From PMP191F sp047602185 (lineage in GTDB: Bacteria > Bacteroidota > Bacteroidia > Chitinophagales > Chitinophagaceae): a stretch of DNA of 64,000 bases. The DNA is taken from assembly GCA_047602185.1 (NCBI GenBank), contig JASGHY010000001.1, positions 5,890,001-5,954,000 on the forward strand, given 5' to 3'. Below, piece by piece: positions 17,010 through 24,937 of the stretch. The notes below the pieces were generated by a model. That model was given only the letters and a program-made list of their open reading frames with translations. It was not told where the DNA came from and did not search any database. Numbering within the stretch: position 1 is the first letter of the stretch; each line of letters opens with the position of its first letter. The position numbers were made by a program, and so were the translations under genes.

Positions 17010-17984
17010 TTAGCCAATTAGTCTTACAGCATCTTTCGCAAAATAAGTAGCGATCAGGTCTGCACCGGCTCTTTTCATAGAAGTGAGTGTTTCGATGATC
17101 GCTTTATTCTCATCGATCCAGCCCATTTTAGCTGCTGCTTTGATCATGGCATATTCACCACTGATGTTATAAGCGCTTACCGGAACGTTCACTGCATTCT
17201 TTACTTCACGGATAATATCCAGGTAAGACAGTGCAGGCTTTACCATTACAATATCAGCGCCTTCCTCTACATCCTGTATGGTTTCTTTAATAGCTTCAAT
17301 ACGATTAGCATAGTCCATCTGGTAAGTTTTCTTGTCACCAAAACCCGGTGCTGAATCCAGTGCATCACGGAATGGACCGTAAAAACAGGAGGCATACTTT
17401 GCACTATAGCTCATAATCCCTGTTTTATTAAAGCCATTTTGTTCCAATGCCTGGCGAATAGCGCCGATACGTCCGTCCATCATATCGCTGGGGGCTACAA
17501 AGTCAGCCCCTGCCTGTGCGTGGCTTACACTCATGGCTGCCAATACCTCCACTGTAGGGTCATTCACAATTTCATTGTTCTCTACAATGCCGTCGTGTCC
17601 GTAAGAAGAGAAGGGGTCCAGTGCAACGTCTGTCATCACCACCATGCCGGGGCAGGCATCTTTAATGGCTTTGATGCTGCGTTGCATCAGGCCATCCGGG
17701 TTAACGGCTTCAGTTCCTTTATTATCCTTTAATTCATCTTTACATTTAATAAAGAGCAGCACGCTTTTCAATCCCATGCTCCACAGTTCCTTTACTTCCT
17801 GTACTGTAATGTCAAGACTCATCCTGTAATAACCGGGCATGGATGCGATCTCTGTCTTTATCTGTTTGCCTTCATCAATAAACAACGGAACGATAAAGTC
17901 ATTAGGGGTCATCGTTGTTTCCGCCACCAGGCTCCTGATAGCAGGAGATGTGCGGAGGATGCGGTTGCGTTTCGCTAAGTTCAT
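17010..17984 (-). CDS. hemB: Delta-aminolevulinic acid dehydratase (porphobilinogen synthase)
   Basis: Condenses two 5-aminolevulinate molecules to porphobilinogen. The 324 residues carry both catalytic Lys motifs, YSAKYASCFYGPFRDA and IVMVKPALSYLD. The metal loop reads DVALDPFSSYGHDG, with Asp where zinc enzymes have Cys, so this is a Mg-type enzyme (family knowledge). ATG 17984 (MNLAKRNRILRTSP) is chosen. A 13-codon upstream extension starting with TTG at 18023 is only the translation of a dispersed repeat. It lies in the heme operon between the four-helix gene and hemL. Confidence 0.96.
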   Translation of the reverse strand: MNLAKRNRILRTSPAIRSLVAETTMTPNDFIVPLFIDEGKQIKTEIASMPGYYRMSLDITVQEVKELWSMGLKSVLLFIKCKDELKDNKGTEAVNPDGLMQRSIKAIKDACPGMVVMTDVALDPFSSYGHDGIVENNEIVNDPTVEVLAAMSVSHAQAGADFVAPSDMMDGRIGAIRQALEQNGFNKTGIMSYSAKYASCFYGPFRDALDSAPGFGDKKTYQMDYANRIEAIKETIQDVEEGADIVMVKPALSYLDIIREVKNAVNVPVSAYNISGEYAMIKAAAKMGWIDENKAIIETLTSMKRAGADLIATYFAKDAVRLIG

Positions 17985-17996
17985 ATCATTACAATT

Positions 17997-18027
17997 TGTG
18001 AATAGTGAATGGTCAATAGTCAATGGG
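17997..18027. repeat. Family-A word repeat, left arm around the hem four-helix gene
   Basis: Made of 'gtgaat / agt / ggtcaatagtcaatgg' words. It pairs imperfectly as an inverted repeat with 18473-18512. On the minus strand it supplies the TGA stop of the four-helix gene. Relatives are at 22933-22967 (inside hemC) and 59165-59200. Confidence 0.8.
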
Positions 18028-18385
18028 GAAGACTTCTTGTGATTAGTCCTGTCAATAGTTTAAAACAAGAGACCATTGATTCACTAAGTTTTTCTATTTC
18101 AAAATTTTTTAAATAATCCAATTCGTTTGCAATATCAATAGCTGCATCTATTTCAATCAGGGAGCCTCTTGCTATTTCATAAAATCTTTTTCTTTCAGCC
18201 TCTGATCTACGGGAACATCCCTCTGCAATATTTAGCTGTACGGATATTGCAGCTCTTCTGATCTGAGATATTAAACCGAATTTTTCTTCAACGGGTAAAT
18301 GGTTAGAGAGTTTGTAACATTCCAGTACAAAGCTCTTTGCTGCTTTGTAAATTTCCAGCTTTTTGTGATTCAACGTTAAAAACAT
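18020..18385 (-). CDS. Four-helix-bundle protein, S23/IVP type, inside the heme operon
   Basis: A 121-residue all-helical protein of the family encoded by intervening sequences in some bacterial 23S rRNA genes (23S rRNA-IVP), also related to Avd of diversity-generating retroelements. The signature is ISQIRRAAISVQLNIAEGCS, then RRSEAERKRFYEIARGSLIE. It has no known heme function. It lies between hemF and hemB on the same strand, and the stop codon is formed by the family-A repeat at its 3' flank. ATG 18385 is preferred over TTG 18400. Such free-standing genes are common in Bacteroidota; their role is unknown, perhaps nucleic-acid binding. Confidence 0.85.
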   Translation of the reverse strand: MFLTLNHKKLEIYKAAKSFVLECYKLSNHLPVEEKFGLISQIRRAAISVQLNIAEGCSRRSEAERKRFYEIARGSLIEIDAAIDIANELDYLKNFEIEKLSESMVSCFKLLTGLITRSLPH

Positions 18386-18472
18386 AGTTTGGATTTTCAA
18401 TTAAGAAAATACCAAGGTCATAAAAGCCATAATCCCCTTAAACTACAATCAAAGCTAACTATTTGTATGTAT

Positions 18473-18512
18473 TCATTGACTATTCACTATTGACCATTCA
18501 CCCTGAAACGTC
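18473..18512. repeat. Family-A word repeat, right arm around the hem four-helix gene
   Basis: 'cattgactattcactattg' followed by 'accattcaccc', the inverse of 17997-18027 with small shifts. With the left arm it would fold the operon transcript into a long stem that has the four-helix ORF in its loop. Confidence 0.8.
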
Positions 18513-18531
18513 ACTCACCATTCACAACTCA

Positions 18532-19470
18532 CTAAATCCATTCCCTCGGCACCAAACACGCCTGTAGCAATTTATCTTCTTCGCTGCCGGGTACGGGTTG
18601 ATAGTTATATTCAAAACGAACCGTAGGCGGAAGACTCATTAAGATGCTTTCGGTACGGCCGTTGGTTTTCAATCCAAACAAAGTACCACGATCATGCACC
18701 AGGTTAAATTCTGTATAGCGACCACGACGGATCTCCTGCCAGTATTTATGCGCTGGTGTGAAGCTGGTATTTTTTCTTTTCTCAACAATAGGAATATAGG
18801 CATCGATAAATCCATAACCGCAGGCCTGTGCAAAGCCAAACCAGAAGTCTACATCTTTACCTGCTGAAGGACGTTGGTAGTCGTAGAAGATACCGCCTAT
18901 ACCACGACGTTCTTCATTGCGGTGCCAGTTCACAAAATACTGGTCACATTCTTTTTTGAATGTGGGATATAAGGAGGCATCGAACTGATCGCAGGCATTT
19001 TTATAAACCTGGTGAAAGTGGATGGCATCTTCCTCAAACAGGTAGTAAGGAGTAAGATCGGTGCCGCCGCCAAACCAGCGGTCAATCACTTCACCTTCTT
19101 TGTTGTACAGTTCAAACATGCGATAGTTACAGTGTACGGTAGGAACAAAAGGATTTTGTGGGTGGATCACAAGACTTAACCCACAGGCAAACCAGTTATC
19201 GCCATTAATTTTCAGTTGTGTGCGCATGGGCTCGGTTACCGGGCCATGTACTACAGAAATATTGACGCCGCCTTTTTCAAATACATTGCCATGTGCAATC
19301 ACACGCGATTGCCCACCACCGCCTTCGGGTCGCGACCATTTATCTTCTGTGAACGTCGCTTTGCCGTCTGCTTTTTCGAGGGCAGAACAGATACGGTTTT
19401 GCAGATCGTGAATAAATGCTGTAAACTGTTCTTTGATGGAGGTGTTCGGGGTGGTAATCGTTGCTGACAT
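18532..19470 (-). CDS. hemF: Oxygen-dependent coproporphyrinogen III oxidase
   Basis: Oxidatively decarboxylates coproporphyrinogen III to protoporphyrinogen IX using O2. 312 residues, near the family's ~300. Motifs are GGGGQSRV, NPFVPTVHCNYRMFE, WFGGGTDLTPYYLFEEDA, FHQVYKNACD, RRGIGGIFYD and FGLKTNGRTESILMSLPP. Its presence suggests aerobic growth. It follows the alpha/beta hydrolase gene by 11 bases in the leftward operon. Confidence 0.96.
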   Translation of the reverse strand: MSATITTPNTSIKEQFTAFIHDLQNRICSALEKADGKATFTEDKWSRPEGGGGQSRVIAHGNVFEKGGVNISVVHGPVTEPMRTQLKINGDNWFACGLSLVIHPQNPFVPTVHCNYRMFELYNKEGEVIDRWFGGGTDLTPYYLFEEDAIHFHQVYKNACDQFDASLYPTFKKECDQYFVNWHRNEERRGIGGIFYDYQRPSAGKDVDFWFGFAQACGYGFIDAYIPIVEKRKNTSFTPAHKYWQEIRRGRYTEFNLVHDRGTLFGLKTNGRTESILMSLPPTVRFEYNYQPVPGSEEDKLLQACLVPREWI

Positions 19471-19481
19471 GGGAAATGAAA

Positions 19482-20495
19482 TTAAGATTTGAGAAAATCC
19501 AGCAGAGGTTCTATGAACTGTTGGAATGTTTGTATGTGTGGCAGATGCCCTGCTGAAGGGATCTCTACCAGTTTGGAGTTTTTTATCTTTTGTTGCGTGG
19601 CCTTGCCTAGTGCCGGGTAATTGCCCATTGTATTACGTACAGCCTCAGATACGGTGTTTTTAGCAAGTGCAGTTCTGTCGCGCTGACCAATGATAAGTAA
19701 GGTAGGTGCTGTAATATTGCTGAATTCATAGCATACGGGCTGCGTAAAGATCATATCATAAGTGAGTGCAGCATTCCATGCTATACGATTGTATTCAGGA
19801 CTCAATGTCCAGCCGGCCTGCAGGTTCACCCATTCATCGTATTCAGGTTTCCAGTCGCCAAAGTAGTAGTTGTCCAGCTGATATTTTTTTATTTTATCGT
19901 AGTCCTGTTTCAACTCTCCGTCATACCATTTATCCACTGTCTGATAAGGCGCTTTCACTTTCCAGTCCTCCAGTCCTATGGGATTCTCCAGTATGAACTT
20001 TTCTATCATCTCAGGATACATCAGCACAAAACGTGTTGCTACCATACCACCCATAGAATGGCCTAATACAGATAGGCGGGTAATATGAAGTGTGTCAAGA
20101 ATAGCTTTGGTGTTTTGCGCCAGTAGCTGGAAGGTGTATTGAATGCTGTTGGGTTTGGATGATTTGCCAAAACCTATCTGGTCAGGCACAATCACCCGGT
20201 AGCCCTGATCGGTCAATGCTTTGATGGTAGTACGCCAGTAAGCTCCGTTAAAGTTCTTACCATGCAGCAGCATAATGTTATGGCCATTGTAAGAGGCTGG
20301 CTGCACATCCATGTAAGCCATTTTCAGGGTTTCGCCCTGGATGGTAAGTGGCAGGTATTTTACAGGATAGGGATACTCATAATTCTCCAGGCAAACGCCT
20401 AACGGGATTACTTTTGAAGATTGTGCAATTGTTGCTGTAACAAAAAGCATCATTGCAATACCTGTAAATACTATTTTTTGTATCCTGCTCTTCAT
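19482..20495 (-). CDS. Exported alpha/beta hydrolase within the heme operon
   Basis: 337 residues with a signal peptide (MKSRIQKIVFTG to TIAQSS) and an alpha/beta-hydrolase fold: LLHGKNFNGAYW (oxyanion loop), VIVPDQIGFGKSSKP, nucleophile Ser in VLGHSMGGMVATR, the acid near IIGQRDRTA, and His in PSAGHLPHIQ. ATG 20495 is preferred over TTG 20504. The substrate cannot be told. It sits between hemE and hemF in a tightly packed operon, though no heme step needs a hydrolase. It may be a passenger or may process an exported porphyrin-linked compound (speculative). Confidence 0.85.
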   Translation of the reverse strand: MKSRIQKIVFTGIAMMLFVTATIAQSSKVIPLGVCLENYEYPYPVKYLPLTIQGETLKMAYMDVQPASYNGHNIMLLHGKNFNGAYWRTTIKALTDQGYRVIVPDQIGFGKSSKPNSIQYTFQLLAQNTKAILDTLHITRLSVLGHSMGGMVATRFVLMYPEMIEKFILENPIGLEDWKVKAPYQTVDKWYDGELKQDYDKIKKYQLDNYYFGDWKPEYDEWVNLQAGWTLSPEYNRIAWNAALTYDMIFTQPVCYEFSNITAPTLLIIGQRDRTALAKNTVSEAVRNTMGNYPALGKATQQKIKNSKLVEIPSAGHLPHIQTFQQFIEPLLDFLKS

Positions 20496-20569
20496 ACCAT
20501 TCAATTTTGTGAGTTAGTGATTCTCAGATTTTGTGATTGCTTCAATCCCGAAATCTCCACATCTCAAAA

Positions 20570-21616
20570 TCATACATTCTGTTTCACGGCAGAGAAACGT
20601 TTCACTGCTTCTACAAAAGCTTTTGCATGAGCAACCGGTACGTTTGGTAAAATGCCATGTCCCAGGTTGGCAACATAGCGGCCATGACCAAATTTCTTCA
20701 GCATTGTTTCTACGGCGTTCTCAATATCAGGAATAGGAGCAAGCAATTTAGCCGGGTCAAAGTTGCCTTGCAGAGTAATGTTTTTACCTGCCAGTTGACG
20801 GGCAATCTGTGGTTCAATACACCAGTCAATACCCAGGCCATGTGCGCCTGTTTTGCTCATGCTCTCCAGTGCAAACCAAGCACCTTTTGCAAAAATGATC
20901 ACAGGGCATTTGTCTTTCAGTGCTTCAACGATCTGGCGGATGTATTGCAGGGAATAGGTCTCAAAATCTTCAGGGCTCCACAGTCCACCCCATGAATCAA
21001 AGATCTGTACGGTATCTGCACCAGCTTCTACCTGTGCCTGCAGGTAGGCAATGGTAGTGTCGGTGATCATCTGCAATAAGCGATGTGCAGATTTGGGTTG
21101 TGTATAGCAGAAAGCCTTTGCTTCATCAAAAGTTTTAGAGCCTTTGCCCTGTACCATATAACATAACAATGTCCAGGGAGCGCCTGCAAAACCGATCAGT
21201 GGTACACGGCCTGCCAGTTGTTTTTTGGTAACGCTGATGGCATCAGGTACATAACCCAGTTTCTCCTGTATATCGGGGATGAATAATTTATCAATATCGC
21301 TGTATTGTTTAATGGGGTCTGGTAACAAAGGACCTTTGCCTTCAAGCATCTGAACTTCCATTCCCATTGCCTGTGGTACAACAAGGATATCTGAAAATAA
21401 GATAGCAGCATCAACGCCTACCTGCTCCACCGGTTGAATGGTGATCTCTGCTGCTAGCTCAGGTGTCTGGCAACGCTCAAAGAAGGAATATTTCTCTTTC
21501 AGCTTCATATAGTCTGGCAGATAGCGGCCAGCCTGGCGCATCATCCACACAGGTACACGCTCTGTTTGTTCTCCTCTTAAAGTACGCAGTAATAGATCGT
21601 TTTGCAGCTTGCTCAT
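20570..21616 (-). CDS. hemE: Uroporphyrinogen decarboxylase
   Basis: Removes four carboxyl groups from uroporphyrinogen III to give coproporphyrinogen III. 348 residues, normal length. The N-terminal motif PVWMMRQAGRYLPDYMKLKE and GFAGAPWTLLCYMVQGKGSK are diagnostic, with GLGIDWCIEP and GNFDPAKLLAP later. The ATG overlaps the hemD stop by four bases, indicating translational coupling. Confidence 0.97.
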   Translation of the reverse strand: MSKLQNDLLLRTLRGEQTERVPVWMMRQAGRYLPDYMKLKEKYSFFERCQTPELAAEITIQPVEQVGVDAAILFSDILVVPQAMGMEVQMLEGKGPLLPDPIKQYSDIDKLFIPDIQEKLGYVPDAISVTKKQLAGRVPLIGFAGAPWTLLCYMVQGKGSKTFDEAKAFCYTQPKSAHRLLQMITDTTIAYLQAQVEAGADTVQIFDSWGGLWSPEDFETYSLQYIRQIVEALKDKCPVIIFAKGAWFALESMSKTGAHGLGIDWCIEPQIARQLAGKNITLQGNFDPAKLLAPIPDIENAVETMLKKFGHGRYVANLGHGILPNVPVAHAKAFVEAVKRFSAVKQNV

Positions 21617-22344
21617 TCGTATTGATTGATATTGTTAAAATAATGGAAAAGGCCTTGCATCATTGTTTCCTGTGAAGGGGCATTGCCTGTAATGATGCGG
21701 TTGCCGGTATGTTTGCTGATTTCTGCAGCAGTGGTAGGTCCTATTGCAAAACAGGTCGTAGCTGCAGGAATTGTATTGACTGAGAAAAAACTCTTTACAG
21801 CACTGGGACTAAAGAATAATATAGCATCAACTTTTGTATCGGTAACAGCAGGTGTGGGCTGTGTTTCATAAACAACCACTTCTGTTACACGGATCCCTTT
21901 TACCTTCAGCAGGGAAGGCAATTCTTCTCTCCGCAGGTTGCCACAGAAAAAAACTACCTGTTTTATGGGGCCATTATTAATAATGGCTTCAGCCAGTTCA
22001 GCGGCATTGGCCCCGGTTGCTACTATCTGTTTTTCACGCAGGTATTTTTTTACCAACTGTGCTGTTGTTCCCTGCATGCAGAATATTTTCCATTGATCAG
22101 TGACGTAGTAGGTATTGTCCTGCTCAAAATGAAGCGCGGTATATTCTACTGCGTGCTGACTGGTAAATACTACATACAGTTCGCCGGGATATAATACCCA
22201 TTCTGTTACCTCCCGGTGCTTTTCTTCAGTGAGAATGGGTTGTATAGAAATAAACTCTTCTTCTCTTAATATAATACCGTGCTGTACCGCTACCGCTTTC
22301 AGCGATGGGCTGATCTTTTTGGTGCTGAGTACAGTGTGCTGCAT
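21613..22344 (-). CDS. hemD: Uroporphyrinogen-III synthase
   Basis: Closes hydroxymethylbilane to uroporphyrinogen III with ring D inversion. 243 residues. Sequence is poorly conserved in this family. The call rests on VFTSQHAVEY, FFCGNLRREELPSLL, VVVYETQPTP and FFSPSAVKSFFS, plus position between hemC and hemE. Start ATG 22344 lies 4 bases after the hemC stop; a longer reading frame to 22449 would overlap hemC by about 100 bases and is rejected. Confidence 0.92.
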   Translation of the reverse strand: MQHTVLSTKKISPSLKAVAVQHGIILREEEFISIQPILTEEKHREVTEWVLYPGELYVVFTSQHAVEYTALHFEQDNTYYVTDQWKIFCMQGTTAQLVKKYLREKQIVATGANAAELAEAIINNGPIKQVVFFCGNLRREELPSLLKVKGIRVTEVVVYETQPTPAVTDTKVDAILFFSPSAVKSFFSVNTIPAATTCFAIGPTTAAEISKHTGNRIITGNAPSQETMMQGLFHYFNNINQYE

Positions 22345-22348
22345 ATTA

Positions 22349-23320
22349 TTAAAGATTGGTTTGTTTGCGGATCTCTTCTGCAATGGCTTGTCCGCCATTT
22401 TGCAATAATTCAACAGCAGCCTTGTTGCCAAGGTCATCGCTGTCTGCAACAGCTATTGTCTTTTTGATCTCTGCTTTCTGCTTTCCGTCAAGTGATAGAA
22501 TATCACCTTCAAAGTGAACAGTTCCGTCTTGTACTATTGCCAGTGCACTTACCGGCGTAGAACAGCCTCCTAACAAAGTGCGTAGAAAATCTCTTTCAAT
22601 ACCGGCACACAAAGCTGTATCTGCATCATTCAGTAATGCACAATTCTCTTTTGCATAGGTATCTTCTTCTCTGCAAACGATCATAATAGCTCCCTGTGCA
22701 GGTGCGGGTAACATCCAGTCAAGTTCAATTGAATTTGCAGGTCGTAAGTGAATACGTTCAAGACCTGCAGCGGCAAAGATGGCGCCGTTCCAGCCGCTCT
22801 CTTCCAGTTTGCGTAAACGTGTGTTTACATTGCCGCGAAGGTTGTCGATTGTGTGCCCGGGGTAGCGATTCAGCCATTGTGCCTTGCGGCGTATGCTGCT
22901 GGTAGCGATAGTAAATGATGAAATTGTTGCTGCATTCACTAATGACCATTCACCATTCACTATTCTTAATTGATTATATAAAGTTTCCTTATCTCCTTTA
23001 AAAACGAGCAGGTCTTTATAAGAACCGCGTTGTAATACTGCTGCCTGTACAATGCCTTTGGGTAATTGGGTAGGCACATCCTTCATGGAGTGTACCGCAA
23101 TATCAATTTTATCATTCAATAAAGCGATATCCAGGCTGCGGGTAAAAACGCCCTGCACACCCATTTCGTACAGCGGGGTTTTAAGATCGATATCGCCTTC
23201 GCTTTTGATATACACCAGTTCGCTGGCAATGCCCTGTTGCTGTAGCAACTCCTGAACCTGGGTGGCTTGCCATACTGCCAACTGGCTTTCTCTTGTACCG
23301 ATCCTTATCGCTTTTTTCAT
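22349..23320 (-). CDS. hemC: Hydroxymethylbilane synthase with an in-frame repeat insertion
   Basis: Polymerises four porphobilinogens into hydroxymethylbilane. 323 residues from ATG 23320 (MKKAIRIGTRESQLAVWQ). It has the DIAVHSMKDVPTQLP loop with the catalytic Asp, SIRRKAQWL, AGLERI, and the dipyrromethane-cofactor Cys in LLGGCSTPVSA. At about residues 117-132 the segment QLRIVNGEWSLVNAA has no counterpart in ordinary hemC; its DNA (22933-22967) is a copy of the family-A dispersed repeat. The insertion falls just before the conserved ATSSIRR strand. The frame stays open and all active-site motifs are present, so the enzyme is probably functional. Confidence 0.95.
   Translation of the reverse strand: MKKAIRIGTRESQLAVWQATQVQELLQQQGIASELVYIKSEGDIDLKTPLYEMGVQGVFTRSLDIALLNDKIDIAVHSMKDVPTQLPKGIVQAAVLQRGSYKDLLVFKGDKETLYNQLRIVNGEWSLVNAATISSFTIATSSIRRKAQWLNRYPGHTIDNLRGNVNTRLRKLEESGWNGAIFAAAGLERIHLRPANSIELDWMLPAPAQGAIMIVCREEDTYAKENCALLNDADTALCAGIERDFLRTLLGGCSTPVSALAIVQDGTVHFEGDILSLDGKQKAEIKKTIAVADSDDLGNKAAVELLQNGGQAIAEEIRKQTNL
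22933..22967. repeat. Family-A word repeat inserted in the hemC coding region
   Basis: 'cattcact / aatgaccattcaccattcac / tattc' words match 18473-18512 and the inverses at 17997-18027 and 59165-59200. It is read in frame in hemC. Confidence 0.75.
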
Positions 23321-23465
23321 CTTATAAAATATATTGGTGGCCCGAAAATGGCCGGTGAGTTTGTTGCGCAAGGTAAAATATATACCCGTTGCCCTGCAAA
23401 GGCAATGATTGCTGGTTAATATATTTCAGGAATTGTATGCCTCCGGCACCTTTGCAGACGCAAAG

Positions 23466-24701
23466 TTAGTTGGTACCCCTGGCAATAAACTCATTAATAG
23501 CCTCTATGTAGTTGCAGCCGCCCTGGTTATGTACACGCATTTTGGAAGCCATGCCGTTGATAACACGTTGTATTTTCTGTTGCGTGTCTGCGGGACAGCT
23601 GTCAGCAATGGTGAGTTGACTGTATAATGGGAAAGTCTGTATTTCCTGTAGTTTGCTTTTCACAGCTTTTAAAATGGGAACATGTCTGCGCATGTTAACC
23701 CAATCAACAAACTCTGTTCTGTGTTCTCCAATGATTTCCAGTGCTTTGGGCACTTCAGCCTGGCGTTTTTGCAGGGTCTCATCTTTCAGTTTCGAAAGAT
23801 CATCAACATTTACCAGTTGAATATTAGGTAATTGTTGTGCTGCAGGCTCTACATTGTATGGGATGGAAAGGTCAATGATCAGTTTATTGCCCATATTCTC
23901 CAGGTGAGAGCGGAGAACTACGGGTTTGGCAGAGTTAGTGGCTACCAGTATGATATCTGCCTGTTGAATATAAAGGCTTACATCTTCATAAGCTGCGTGT
24001 TGCAGGCCAAGCTCATTGGCTAGCGAGGCAGCTTTTTCTTCTGTGCGGTTAATGAGGGTAATATGTGCTGCATCCAGGTAATCAACCAGGTTTTTGCAGG
24101 TATTGCGGCCAATTTTACCAATGCCCAGTAACAGAATCTTTTTACCGGCTACTGAACCCAGGTTTTCTTTTATGTATTGCACGGCAGCAAATGAAACTGA
24201 TACAGTTCCACCACTCAGTGCAGTTTGATTTTTAATGGCTTTGGAAGACTGGAGCACGCAGTTTACAAGGCGCTCCATAAATGCATCAATGCGATTATTT
24301 TCCCAGGCAAATTTTACGGCCTGTTTTATCTGTCCCACTATTTCATAATCGCCCAGGATCTGGGAGTCAAGGCCTGCCGCTACAGAAAAAAGATGATCTA
24401 TTGCGGTACGACCTTTTTTGATATATGCTAAGCGGTTAAAAGTGTCGGTGTTGCCTTCAGTTTGTGTGCACAGGAGGTTTACCAGTTGGGAAGCATGGTC
24501 TGCAAAGCCGTAAATTTCTGTACGGTTGCAGGTAGAAAGCACAAAAAGTTCCTGTATTCCGTAAGATGGGGCTAAAGAAAGGAGTTCTTTATATTGCTCA
24601 TTATTAATGGCAAAGGAGCCTCTTACCGCTGCATCAGTCTTTTTGTAGTTAATCCCGGCTACGAAAAACTTTGAAATATCTTTAAAATACTGTCCGTGCA
24701 T
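23466..24701 (-). CDS. hemA: Glutamyl-tRNA reductase
   Basis: Reduces glutamyl-tRNA to glutamate-1-semialdehyde with NADPH, the first step of the C5 pathway. 411 residues. The catalytic Cys is in VLSTCNRTEIYGF, followed by HLFSVAAGLDSQILGDYEIVGQIK, the NADPH-binding LLLGIGKIGRNTCKNL, and the C-terminal dimerisation helix. ATG 24701 is chosen over TTG 24713. It is the first gene of the leftward heme operon and is divergent from hemH across 236 bases. Confidence 0.97.
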   Translation of the reverse strand: MHGQYFKDISKFFVAGINYKKTDAAVRGSFAINNEQYKELLSLAPSYGIQELFVLSTCNRTEIYGFADHASQLVNLLCTQTEGNTDTFNRLAYIKKGRTAIDHLFSVAAGLDSQILGDYEIVGQIKQAVKFAWENNRIDAFMERLVNCVLQSSKAIKNQTALSGGTVSVSFAAVQYIKENLGSVAGKKILLLGIGKIGRNTCKNLVDYLDAAHITLINRTEEKAASLANELGLQHAAYEDVSLYIQQADIILVATNSAKPVVLRSHLENMGNKLIIDLSIPYNVEPAAQQLPNIQLVNVDDLSKLKDETLQKRQAEVPKALEIIGEHRTEFVDWVNMRRHVPILKAVKSKLQEIQTFPLYSQLTIADSCPADTQQKIQRVINGMASKMRVHNQGGCNYIEAINEFIARGTN

Positions 24702-24937
24702 TCCAACAATCAATTATAAATGAACAGTGCAAAAATACTTTCGAAAGATTCAACGTCCTAATATCTCTGTCATCTGTCTGTCATTTTACCACCTGATTGT
24801 ACTCACATAAATGAGTGATAAAAGTCAGTAAAATCCATACTCCCGCCGTTTTTAGCCGTAAATTATGCATCAGAAAAGATTGTGAAGACAGTAATTTAAG
24901 TGTAATCACGCAGTACTTTTGCGGACCATTTGTATTT
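24702..24937. promoter_or_regulatory. Divergent hemA / hemH promoter region
   Basis: Leftward, TATTTTTG (minus strand, 24730-24737) fits TAnnTTTG about 29 bases before the hemA ATG. Rightward, TACTTTTG (24914-24921) fits the same box 17 bases before the hemH ATG. No clear -33 TTTG was found for either. No obvious operator palindrome is seen. Confidence 0.5.

Noticed and set aside
17985..18023. Longer N-terminus of HemB (and likewise of ArgC at 59128-59184)
   Set aside because: Both extensions begin with the same residues because they read family-A repeats. The family N-termini start at the internal ATG codons.
18020..18385. Avd protein of a diversity-generating retroelement
   Set aside because: No reverse transcriptase, template repeat or variable repeat is nearby. 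The free-standing S23/IVP type fits better.
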